A stretch of DNA of 64,000 nt, taken from Conexibacter stalactiti (GTDB lineage: Bacteria > Actinomycetota > Thermoleophilia > Solirubrobacterales > Solirubrobacteraceae). Of the stretch, positions 29,390 to 36,860 are shown piece by piece. A program made the position numbers and the translations under genes. Positions within the stretch are counted from its first letter, which is position 1; each line of letters begins with the position of its first letter. Under the pieces are notes generated by a model. The model did no database searches. It was not told where the DNA came from and saw only the letters and a program-made list of their open reading frames with translations. The stretch is taken from assembly GCF_035967765.1 (NCBI RefSeq), contig NZ_JAYWIT010000015.1, one strand, 5' to 3'.

Positions 29390-31489
29390 GTGAAGCTGAC
29401 CGTCAGGACGAAGCTGCTTGGCAGCTTCCTCGCAGTCGTAGCGCTCATGCTCGCAGTCGGGGTCGTCGCGATCGGCAAGATCGGCTCGATCCACGACGTC
29501 ACGAAGGCGTTCGGCGAGGACACGATCCCCAGCGCGCTCGCCGCGGGCAGCATCCAGAGCGACGTCAACAGAGTGCGCAAGGACCAGCTGCGCCAGGTCA
29601 GCAGCGCCGCGCTGCACCCGGAGGACCCGAGATTCGCCGCCGACGCCGCCGAGGCGGTCGAGGAATCGCTCGCGAGCATCCAGGCCGACCTCGCGAGATC
29701 GCGCAGACTGGCCGACGACGCCGCCGACCGCGCGCCGCTGGAGCAGTTCGACAGAGCGTGGCTGGCATACCTCGAAGCGGCCTCGCCGTACGTGGCGCTG
29801 ACCGAGCAGAGAAGATATGGGCCGGCGCTGAGAACGCTGACCGAGGGCACCGCCGACGTCGCCTACGACGACGTCAAGGCCGCGATGGAGGCGCTGACCG
29901 CACGCCAGTCGACGGTCGTCGCCGGCCAGAACGACCATGCCGAGTCGGTCGTCAGCTCCGCGCGCGCGCTCGTCTTCGGCCTGTTGGTCGTCGCCGTCGT
30001 CGTCGCGCTGACGCTCGCGCTGCTGCTCTCGCGTCAGCTCGGCAACGGCCTGCGCCAGCTGCTCGCGGCCGCCCGCGGGATCGCCGGCGGCGACGTCGAC
30101 CAGCGCGTCGAGGTCAGAACGCGCGACGAGCTCGGCGAGACCGGCGTCGCCTTCAGGGAGATGATCGCCTACCTCGACGAGATGGCTGTCGCGGCGCGCT
30201 CGATCGCGGCCGGCGAGCTGGCCGTCGACGTCCGCCCGAAGTCCGACAGAGACGCGCTCGGCAACGCCTTCCACGAGATGAGCGAGGAGCTGCGCGCCGC
30301 GCTCGGCGACAGATCGTGCCTCGACCAGCTGGCCGCGAGAATGGACTCGCTCGGCTCCAACTGCCTCGCCGGCCTCGAGCAGGCGCTGACGGCGGTCGCC
30401 GAGGGCGACCTGACACGGACCGTCGAGCCGGTCACGACGCCGATAACCGCCGCCGGCGGCCAGCAGATCGGCAGGCTGGCGGAGTACTTCAACGCGACGC
30501 TGGCGAGAACGCAGGCGTCGGTCGTCAGCTACAACGGCATGCGCGAGAAGGTCACGACGATGCTGCACGACATCTCGCGCGAGTCGCAGACGGTCGCGGC
30601 CGCCTCGCAGCAGATGGCGACGACCTCGGAGGAGTCGGGCCGTGCCGTCGGCGAGATCGCGGCCGCCGTCGGTGAGGTCGCGGCCGGCGCCGAGCGTCAG
30701 GTCCGCACCGTCGCGGAGGCGCGCAGCCTCGCCGAGCAGGTCGTCGGCGTGACGCACAGCTCCAGCAGTGACGCCGAGGAGACGGCGACCGCCGCCGAGC
30801 AGGCGCGCGCCGTCGCCGAGCAGGGCGCGGGCGCGATCTCGCTCGCCAGCGACGCGATGGAAGCGGTCCAGACCTCCTCCACCGAGGTCACCGCGACGAT
30901 CCGCGCGCTCGGCGAGAAGTCCGGGCAGATCGGTGGGATCGTGGACACGATCACGGGGATCGCGGAGCAGACGAATCTGTTGGCGTTGAATGCGGCGATC
31001 GAGGCGGCGCGCGCGGGTGAGCAGGGTCGCGGGTTCGCGGTCGTGGCGGAGGAGGTGCGCAAGCTGGCCGAAGAATCGCAGGAGGCCGCTTCCACGATCG
31101 CCGGCCTGATCGCCGAGATCCAGCGCGAGACCGGCCATGCCGTCGAGGTCGTCGTCAGCGGTGCGCAGCGCACCTCCGACGGCGTCGAGACGGTCGAGCA
31201 GGCGCGCGAGTCGTTCCTCCAGATCGGGACGTCGGTCGAGGACATGAGCGGCCGCGTGCAGCAGATCGCCGCCTCCGTCGCCGAGATCGCCGACACCGCC
31301 AGACGGATGCAGCGCAACATGTCCGAGGTCGCGGCCGTCGCGGAGCAGTCGTCGGCGTCGACCGAGCAGGTCTCGGCCTCGACGCAGCAGACCTCCGCCT
31401 CGACGCAGGAGATCGCCGCCTCGGCGCAGAGCCTGTCGCGCACCGCCGAGGAGCTGGACCGCCTCGTCGCGCAATTCACCTTGGCGTAA
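29390..31489 (+). CDS. Methyl-accepting chemotaxis protein 2
   Basis: The 699-residue receptor has the same layout as receptor 1: helix 1 (about 5-27), a divergent outer sensor domain with few aromatic residues, helix 2 (near 195-215), three HAMP-like units, and the signalling coiled-coil with the GIAEQTNLLALNAAIEAARA tip. The GTG at 29390 is chosen because GAGGAG lies 6 nt upstream and the product then begins KLTVRTKLLGSF, as its neighbours do; the ATG at 29351 lacks a ribosome binding site. A sigma-28-type promoter lies at 29272-29298. The tip-coding DNA (30927-31068) is almost identical to receptor 1 and uses unusual codons for this genome. Confidence 0.93.
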   Translation: MKLTVRTKLLGSFLAVVALMLAVGVVAIGKIGSIHDVTKAFGEDTIPSALAAGSIQSDVNRVRKDQLRQVSSAALHPEDPRFAADAAEAVEESLASIQADLARSRRLADDAADRAPLEQFDRAWLAYLEAASPYVALTEQRRYGPALRTLTEGTADVAYDDVKAAMEALTARQSTVVAGQNDHAESVVSSARALVFGLLVVAVVVALTLALLLSRQLGNGLRQLLAAARGIAGGDVDQRVEVRTRDELGETGVAFREMIAYLDEMAVAARSIAAGELAVDVRPKSDRDALGNAFHEMSEELRAALGDRSCLDQLAARMDSLGSNCLAGLEQALTAVAEGDLTRTVEPVTTPITAAGGQQIGRLAEYFNATLARTQASVVSYNGMREKVTTMLHDISRESQTVAAASQQMATTSEESGRAVGEIAAAVGEVAAGAERQVRTVAEARSLAEQVVGVTHSSSSDAEETATAAEQARAVAEQGAGAISLASDAMEAVQTSSTEVTATIRALGEKSGQIGGIVDTITGIAEQTNLLALNAAIEAARAGEQGRGFAVVAEEVRKLAEESQEAASTIAGLIAEIQRETGHAVEVVVSGAQRTSDGVETVEQARESFLQIGTSVEDMSGRVQQIAASVAEIADTARRMQRNMSEVAAVAEQSSASTEQVSASTQQTSASTQEIAASAQSLSRTAEELDRLVAQFTLA

Positions 31490-31498
31490 GAAAGCGGT

Positions 31499-31536
31499 AG
31501 GAGCAGGGAGTCTGGCGTCGCCACGCTCCCGCTCCT
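31499..31536 (+). terminator. Long hairpin between receptor genes 2 and 3
   Basis: AGGAGC-A-GGGAG pairs with CTCCC-GCTCCT (11 bp with one bulge), and TGGC/GCCA can pair in the loop. It follows the stop of receptor 2 by 9 nt and ends 15 nt before the next ATG, so it could terminate or attenuate transcription into receptor 3. Confidence 0.7.
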
Positions 31537-31551
31537 TCCGATCACCGGGGT

Positions 31552-33633
31552 ATGAAATTCACCGTTCGCACGAAGCTGCTGGGCGGCTTCCTCCTCGTCG
31601 TCGCCCTGATGGTCGCGGTCGGCGTGCTCTCGCTGACGAAGCTGAGCGCGATCAACGACGTGACCGGGCAGCTGAGTGACAACGGCGTGCCGAGCGTCGA
31701 GGCGGTCGGCACGATCAACGGCAGAATCAACGCCGTCCGCAAGGACCAGCTGCGCTACGCCACCGCCCCCGACCCGGCGACGAGACCGGGCTTTCTGGAG
31801 GACATCAGAGCCGGCGACGCGGCCGTGAACAGAGCGATCGGGCAGCTCCGGTCGCTCTCGACCGACGACGCCGACCTCGCGCGCACCGACGCCTTCGCGA
31901 CGGCGTGGGAGAGATACGTCGAGGCGACCGCCGGGCTCGGGCAGGCCGGCGGCATGGAGGCCTCGATCGAGGTGCTCGTCAACGACACCGGCAAGGGCGC
32001 GTTCGACGCGCTCGAGGTCGCGCTCGCCGAGGTCCAGAGATTCCAGAGCACGCTCGCCGACAGACAGGGCGCCGAGGCCGACGACACCGTCGCGGGCGCC
32101 AGAGTCGTGATCCTCGTGCTGCTCGTCGTCGCCGTGCTCGCCGCGATCGCGATCGCGCTGCTGCTGGCGCGGCAGATCGCCGGCGGCCTGCGGCAGATGG
32201 TGACCGCGGCGCGCGGGATCGCGCTCGGCGACGTCGACCAGCGCGTCGAGGTCACCAGCCGCGACGAGCTGGGCGAGGCGGCCGACGCCTTCCGCGCGAT
32301 GATCGCCTACCTCGACGAGACGGCAGAGGCGGCGCGGCGGATCGCCGCGGGCGACCTCGCGGTCGAGGTCGTGCCGAAGTCCGAGGCCGACGCGCTCGGC
32401 ACCGCCTTCGCGGAGATGAGCGCGCAGCTGCGCGCGGCGCTCGGCGACAGATCGTCGCTGGAGGCGCTGACCGAGCGGATGGACTCGCTCAGCACGCACG
32501 ACCTCGCGGCGCTGGAGACGGCGCTGGCCGCCGTCGCCGACGGCGACCTGACGGTCGAGGCGCCGATGACGACGTCCGCGATCGTCGCCGAGGACGGGCT
32601 CGCCGCCGGCCGCTTGGCCGAGATCTTCAACGCGATGCTCGCGCGGCTGAACAGCTCGGTCGAGGGCTACAACGGCATGCGCGAGAAGGTGACCGCGATG
32701 CTGCGGCAGATCGCGACCGAGACGCAGGCGGTCGCGGCCGCCTCGCAGCAGATGGCGACGACCTCTGAGGAGTCGGGCCGCGCCGTCGGCGAGATCGCGA
32801 GCGCCGTGGGCGAGGTCGCGGCAGGCGCCGAGCGCCAGGTCCGCACCGTCGGCGAGGCGCGCGAGCTGACCGAGGAGGTCGTGCTCGCTACGCGCAGCTC
32901 CAGCCAGAACGCCGAGGAGACGGCGCAGGCCGCGGAGGCGGCCCGCACGGTCGCCGAGCAGGGCGCGACCGCGATCGCCGAGGCGACCGACGCGATGCAG
33001 GCGGTCCAGTCCTCCTCCGCCGACGTGACCGCGACGATCCGCGCGCTGGGCGAGAAGTCCGGCCAGATCGGCGGGATCGTCTCGACGATCACCGGGATCG
33101 CGCAGCAGACCAACCTGCTTGCGCTCAACGCCGCGATCGAGGCCGCGCGCGCCGGTGAGCAGGGCAGGGGCTTCGCCGTCGTCGCCGAGGAGGTGCGCAA
33201 GCTCGCCGAGGAGTCGCAGGAAGCGGCCTCGTCGATCAGCGGACTGATCACGCAGATCCAGCGCGAGACCGGCCGCGCGGTCGAGGTCGTCGAGAGCGGC
33301 GCGCAGCGCACCTCCGACGGCGTCACGACCGTCGAGCAGGCGCGCTCGTCGTTCCTCCAGATCGGGACCTCGGTCGAGGACATGAGCGGCCGCGTCGAGC
33401 AGATCGCGGCCGCGATCGGCGAGATCTCGCAGCGTGCGACGCGGATGGAGGAGAACATGGCCGAGGTCGTCTCGGTCGCCGAGCAGTCGTCGGCCTCGAC
33501 CGAGCAGGTCTCGGCCTCGACGCAGCAGACCTCCGCTTCGACCCAGGAGATCGCGGCCTCCGCGCAGGAGCTGTCACGCACCGCCGAAGAGCTGGAGCGG
33601 CTCGTCCAGCAGTTCAAGCTGGCGCACGTGTAG
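31552..33633 (+). CDS. Methyl-accepting chemotaxis protein 3
   Basis: The 693-residue receptor has helix 1 (about 7-29), an outer sensor domain (about 30-180; it shares INAVRKDQLRYA-like spacing with receptor 2), helix 2 (about 183-207), three HAMP-like units (GDVDQRVEV, GDLAVEVVP, GDLTVEAPM), and a signalling domain whose tip reads GIAQQTNLLALNAAIEAARA. Tip codons are GC-ending here, unlike receptors 1 and 2. The second HAMP unit shares 96 identical nucleotides with receptor 1. No clear Shine-Dalgarno precedes the ATG. It is probably expressed with receptor 2 unless the hairpin between them blocks transcription. Confidence 0.93.
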   Translation: MKFTVRTKLLGGFLLVVALMVAVGVLSLTKLSAINDVTGQLSDNGVPSVEAVGTINGRINAVRKDQLRYATAPDPATRPGFLEDIRAGDAAVNRAIGQLRSLSTDDADLARTDAFATAWERYVEATAGLGQAGGMEASIEVLVNDTGKGAFDALEVALAEVQRFQSTLADRQGAEADDTVAGARVVILVLLVVAVLAAIAIALLLARQIAGGLRQMVTAARGIALGDVDQRVEVTSRDELGEAADAFRAMIAYLDETAEAARRIAAGDLAVEVVPKSEADALGTAFAEMSAQLRAALGDRSSLEALTERMDSLSTHDLAALETALAAVADGDLTVEAPMTTSAIVAEDGLAAGRLAEIFNAMLARLNSSVEGYNGMREKVTAMLRQIATETQAVAAASQQMATTSEESGRAVGEIASAVGEVAAGAERQVRTVGEARELTEEVVLATRSSSQNAEETAQAAEAARTVAEQGATAIAEATDAMQAVQSSSADVTATIRALGEKSGQIGGIVSTITGIAQQTNLLALNAAIEAARAGEQGRGFAVVAEEVRKLAEESQEAASSISGLITQIQRETGRAVEVVESGAQRTSDGVTTVEQARSSFLQIGTSVEDMSGRVEQIAAAIGEISQRATRMEENMAEVVSVAEQSSASTEQVSASTQQTSASTQEIAASAQELSRTAEELERLVQQFKLAHV

Positions 33634-33643
33634 GCTTCGCGGC

Positions 33644-34021
33644 CTGAGTTCCTCCTCTGACACCAGAGCGCTGATCGAGCAGGCAGTCCGGCACTTCCTC
33701 GAGGAGGTGCCGGCGCTGCAGCCGCTGAAGCTCGTCGTCGGGCTGGAGCTGCGCGGCCGCGGCGACATCCAGATGTACCGCGTCGAGCTGCCCGGTCCTG
33801 TCGTCGTCAGAGACATCGCCTCCGACGCGAGAGTCCGCCTGGAAGTCCCGCGCGCGGCCTTCAACCAGCTCGCGACCGAGGGCAGAGTCAGACAGTGGCG
33901 CGCGGCCTTCGAGCATGGTGACGCGAAGGTCACCGGCGTCGAGCAGATCATCAGACTGATCCGGCAGGTCGTGGAGAAGCAGGAAGAGCGCTCCCGCACC
34001 CGCAGAGCCCGCGGGCACTAG
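33644..34021 (+). CDS. Small cytosolic protein with no standard start codon (SCP2-like, tentative)
   Basis: A frame encoding about 125 residues follows receptor 3 closely. Codon use (third-position G/C, AGA arginines) and amino-acid balance (LKLVVGLELRGRGDIQMYRV, then VRLEVPRAAFNQLATEGRVR) show that it is real. The segment from 60 to 105 resembles the SCP2/sterol-carrier pattern, but only loosely. No ATG, GTG or TTG exists between the receptor stop and the coding sequence; CTG at 33644 is the best candidate. Alternatively a frameshift at the end of receptor 3 could fuse the two. The stop interlocks with the stop of the opposite gene (CTAG). Confidence 0.6.
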   Translation: MSSSSDTRALIEQAVRHFLEEVPALQPLKLVVGLELRGRGDIQMYRVELPGPVVVRDIASDARVRLEVPRAAFNQLATEGRVRQWRAAFEHGDAKVTGVEQIIRLIRQVVEKQEERSRTRRARGH

Positions 34022-34248
34022 TAGCGGTAGCGCGGCGGCTCGCGTCCTTCGTCCTCGTAGGCGTTGGGGCCGCGCGGGTCCCACGAGGTCAGGTTGAAGC
34101 GCAGCCGGGTCCAGAAGGACAGTCTCTCCCACTCGCAGTCGTACCAGTCGGGACGGCCGAACTTGTCCTTGAAGGCCCACGGCGGGAACATCGGTCTGCC
34201 GTCAGCGTCGAGGGTCCATTCCTTCAGTCTCTCAGGGGTTATCGCCAT
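34018..34248 (-). CDS. Small Trp/Tyr/Arg-rich protein of unknown function
   Basis: The 76-residue product (MAITPERLKEWTLDADGRPM start) has six tryptophans and several Tyr, Asp and Arg residues, ending REPPRYRY. It has no membrane helix and no cysteine pair. I do not recognise it. It starts 5 nt after the stop of the upstream membrane-protein gene on the same strand, so the two form an operon. Confidence 0.65.
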   Translation of the reverse strand: MAITPERLKEWTLDADGRPMFPPWAFKDKFGRPDWYDCEWERLSFWTRLRFNLTSWDPRGPNAYEDEGREPPRYRY

Positions 34249-34253
34249 CTCGG

Positions 34254-34730
34254 TCACCCTACGAGCGCGGTCAGCGCAAGTCCACACAGCACAAAGAGGA
34301 TTCCGCACATCACGCCTGTGAACAGGCGGCTGAGGCGGTCGTACTCGCGTTCCGATCGCTGCTCAAGGCGGCGCATCCCTCTGATCATCGCCTCGTAGAA
34401 ACGCGCGTCGCTGGTCATGCCGTCGCCCTCGTGCAGCAGGCGCTGCGCATCGGCGAGCGTCAGTGCGTTCGGCGATCGCTCGCCGCTCAGCAGCCGCCCC
34501 ACCGCGACCACCGTCACCACCGCGCCGCAGACCGTCACGATCAACGCGACGCCGCAGGCCGGACCGCCGCGAGCGACGGCGCTGGCGGCCGGCCCCGCCA
34601 GCAGCGCCAGCCCCGCCGCGCCGGCGGCGAGCACGGGGGCGAGGCGGGCGCGCAGCTCGTGGGCGCGGCGGTCGTGGGCGTCGAGCGCGCGCAGGGCGAG
34701 CGCGTAGAGGTGGGCGAGCGGGGCGGACAT
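34254..34730 (-). CDS. Three-helix membrane protein, topology like PycTM/SLATT effectors
   Basis: The 158-residue protein has an N-terminal helix with HDRRAHELRARL (about 19-30), two membrane helices (about 31-55 and 60-79), a long polar helical part (80-133, with MIRGMRRLEQRSEREYDRLS) and a third membrane helix (about 135-156). This order (short helix, two spans, cytosolic helices, last span) is that of the transmembrane effector domains of Pycsar and related nucleotide-based immune systems. No cyclase gene is adjacent, so the resemblance may be only of shape. Its partner is the 76-residue gene downstream. Confidence 0.65.
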   Translation of the reverse strand: MSAPLAHLYALALRALDAHDRRAHELRARLAPVLAAGAAGLALLAGPAASAVARGGPACGVALIVTVCGAVVTVVAVGRLLSGERSPNALTLADAQRLLHEGDGMTSDARFYEAMIRGMRRLEQRSEREYDRLSRLFTGVMCGILFVLCGLALTALVG

Positions 34731-34891
34731 CGGACCGCTCCGACGCTACGGACCGCATCGCGGAGCGTGGGCGCGGGTTGGTGACGATGTCGCGGCGTGA
34801 CGGCTGGGTTTCCCCCGCCCGTCAACAGATCCGCGACAGAGGCGCCACAATCGGCGCACGAAGTGAGCGACGAAGGAGACAGAGGGGAACG

Positions 34892-35770
34892 ATGCTGAGC
34901 CGGGAGAAACTGCTGCATCCAGCGACCGTGATCGCGCTCGTGGCGCTGTTCGTATCGCTCGGCGGCGTCACGTACGCCGCCGCGACGATCGGCACCAACC
35001 AGATCAAGAACAGCGCCGTCACGAACGCGAAGCTGCGCGACGGCGCCGTCAGCGGCTCCAAGCTGCGCAACGGCGCGGTCGGCCGCACGAAGATCGCCCG
35101 CGGCGCCGTCCGCGGCGACCGGATCGCGAGAGAGGGCGTGACGGCGCGCGAGCTGGCGAGAGGGGCGGTCAACGGCGCGGTGCTCGCCGATGCCGCCGTC
35201 TCCAACGCCAAGCTCGGCCTCGCGGCGGTCACCGGCGTCAAGCTCGCCGACGGCGCGGTCGCCGGCTCCAAGCTGGCCGACAGAGGCGTCGCCGGCTCCA
35301 AGCTCGCCGACGGCGCGGTCGGCACCGGGCAGCTCGCCGACAGAGCGGTCGCCACGGCCAAGCTCGCCGACGGCGCCGTCACGGCCGCCAAGCTGGCGCC
35401 CGGTGCGGCGGTGGCCGGCAGAGGTCAGCTGCTGAGCGCGCGTCAGCAGCTCAGAGATGGCACGACCGACCTCGTCGTGCTCGACCTGCCGGCGGTCGGC
35501 ACGCTGCGCGCGAGATGCGCCGGCGGCGACGTCACGGTCACCGTCAGAACGGTCGCCGGGACGGTCAGAGAGGTCCAAGCCGTGGTCCAGGAGAGAGGCA
35601 GAGCGGACGCCTTCGTCCGCACCGTCAACGGCGAGCTGTCGGGCGCGTTCACGGACGAGTCCTCCTCGACCTGGCAGGTCGCCTCCGACGGCGGGATCGC
35701 GACCCTCTGGGTCGCCACCGCGCCGTCCGGCAGCAGCTGCGTCGTGACCGCTCAGGCGCTGGTCTCGTAG
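34892..35770 (+). CDS. Secreted or surface protein with decapeptide repeats
   Basis: The 292-residue protein starts with a hydrophobic export segment (ATVIALVALFVSLGGVTYAA, residues 11-30). Residues 40-169 are thirteen tandem decapeptides of the form xGAVxxxKLA. A 120-residue beta-rich C-terminal domain follows, with two cysteines (near 210 and 287). Similar N-termini and repeats occur in many actinobacterial surface proteins of unknown role; the regular short unit should form an elongated solenoid. GAAGGAG (34873-34879) and AGAGGGG (34882-34888) precede the ATG. It has no functional tie to its neighbours. Confidence 0.8.
   Translation: MLSREKLLHPATVIALVALFVSLGGVTYAAATIGTNQIKNSAVTNAKLRDGAVSGSKLRNGAVGRTKIARGAVRGDRIAREGVTARELARGAVNGAVLADAAVSNAKLGLAAVTGVKLADGAVAGSKLADRGVAGSKLADGAVGTGQLADRAVATAKLADGAVTAAKLAPGAAVAGRGQLLSARQQLRDGTTDLVVLDLPAVGTLRARCAGGDVTVTVRTVAGTVREVQAVVQERGRADAFVRTVNGELSGAFTDESSSTWQVASDGGIATLWVATAPSGSSCVVTAQALVS
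35009..35398 (+). repeat. Thirteen tandem 30-nt coding repeats
   Basis: The stretch is exactly 13 units of 30 nt inside the preceding gene. The last five units are the most alike (GCCGACGGCGCGGTC-type cores), which suggests recent expansion at the 3' end. Confidence 0.85.
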
Positions 35771-35832
35771 CCGCGCCCGCGCGCCGGCCCAAACGGGGCT
35801 GGCGCGCGATCTGCTCTGGCAGGATGGCCCGC

Positions 35833-36747
35833 ATGAATCGATCCCGACGCAGCTGCCACGCCGTCCCAGGCTCCAACGAGCGCTTCCTCGAGAAGGCGAC
35901 CGGCCTCGACGCCGACGAGGTCTTCCTCGACCTCGAGGACGCCGTCGCCCAGGGCGAGAAGGCGAGAGCGCGCGGCCAGGTGATCGCGGCCCTCCACGAC
36001 CTCGACTTCGGCGACAAGACGGTCGTCGTGCGCGTCAACGGCACCGACACGCCGCACTACTACCGCGACCTGATCGACGTCGTCGAGCAGGCCGGCGACA
36101 AGCTCGCCGCGATCATGCTGCCGAAGGTGCAGACGCCCGGCGACGTGGAGATGACCGACAAGCTGATCACGCAGATCGAGCTGGCCAAGGGCTGGCAGGT
36201 CGGGCGCATCGGGATCGAGGCGCAGATCGAGGACGCGAAGGGCCTGATCGCCTGCGAGCAGATCGCGACCGCCTCGAAGCGGATGGAGACGCTGATCTTC
36301 GGCCCCGGCGACTACTCGGCCGCGATCGGCATCCCGATCACGACGATCGGCGGCGTCCCGGAGGGCTACCCGGGCGACCACCTCAACTACCTCTACAGCC
36401 GCCTCGTCGTCGCGGCCCGGGCCGCCGGCATCCAGGCGATCGACGGGCCGTACGCGAACTTCAAGGACGAGGAGGGCCTGCGCACCCGCGCCGGGATCGC
36501 GCGCGCGCTCGGCCTCGACGGCAAGTGGACGATCCACCCGAGCCAGATCGCCGTCGTCAACGAGGTCTTCAGCCCGTCGCAGAGAGAGTTCGAGCGCGCC
36601 TCGGCGATGCTCGACGCCTACCGCGCCGCCGCCGACGAGGGCGGCCAGGGCGCGGCTATGTTCGACGGCGAGATGATCGACGAGGCGAACCGCAAGATGG
36701 CAGAGCGCGTCGTGCAGGCCGGACACGCCGCCGGCTACGCCGCATAG
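35833..36747 (+). CDS. mcl: CitE/HpcH family malyl-CoA / beta-methylmalyl-CoA lyase
   Basis: The 304-residue TIM-barrel protein belongs to the HpcH/HpaI-citrate lyase beta family. Motifs: SCHAVPGSNERFLEKA with the CoA-site Arg region, DEVFLDLEDAVA (metal-side Glu/Asp, about 29-40), IMLPKVQTPGDVE (about 94-106) and the Glu-containing IGIEAQIEDAKG (about 132-143). In Streptomyces a close type sits beside ethylmalonyl-CoA mutase and is assigned to beta-methylmalyl-CoA cleavage to glyoxylate and propionyl-CoA. The start at 35833 has AGGATGG 6 nt upstream. A thioesterase variant of the family cannot be excluded. Confidence 0.85.
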   Translation: MNRSRRSCHAVPGSNERFLEKATGLDADEVFLDLEDAVAQGEKARARGQVIAALHDLDFGDKTVVVRVNGTDTPHYYRDLIDVVEQAGDKLAAIMLPKVQTPGDVEMTDKLITQIELAKGWQVGRIGIEAQIEDAKGLIACEQIATASKRMETLIFGPGDYSAAIGIPITTIGGVPEGYPGDHLNYLYSRLVVAARAAGIQAIDGPYANFKDEEGLRTRAGIARALGLDGKWTIHPSQIAVVNEVFSPSQREFERASAMLDAYRAAADEGGQGAAMFDGEMIDEANRKMAERVVQAGHAAGYAA

Positions 36748-36779
36748 CGGCGCTCGCCGACTGATACGGCGAGGAGGAG

Positions 36780-36800
36780 ACGGGCGCGCGCAGCGCCCGT
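36780..36800 (+). terminator. Hairpin after the first CitE-type gene
   Basis: ACGGGCGC and GCGCCCGT form a perfect 8-bp stem with a 5-nt loop, 32 nt after the stop codon. Confidence 0.6.
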
Positions 36801-36823
36801 CGCCGCCGCGCGCCGGACGGGCA

Positions 36824-36840
36824 GCGGCCTGACAGGCCGC
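36824..36840 (-). terminator. Hairpin after the second CitE-type gene
   Basis: GCGGCCT and AGGCCGC form a 7-bp stem around GAC, 20 nt beyond the stop of the minus-strand gene. Confidence 0.6.
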
Positions 36841-36860
36841 CGCGCTCGTCCTCGGAGGGG

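Noticed and set aside
34254..34730. A Pycsar-type defence system
   Set aside because: Only the membrane topology fits; no pyrimidine cyclase or other nucleotide-signalling gene is near. Kept as a low-confidence observation.
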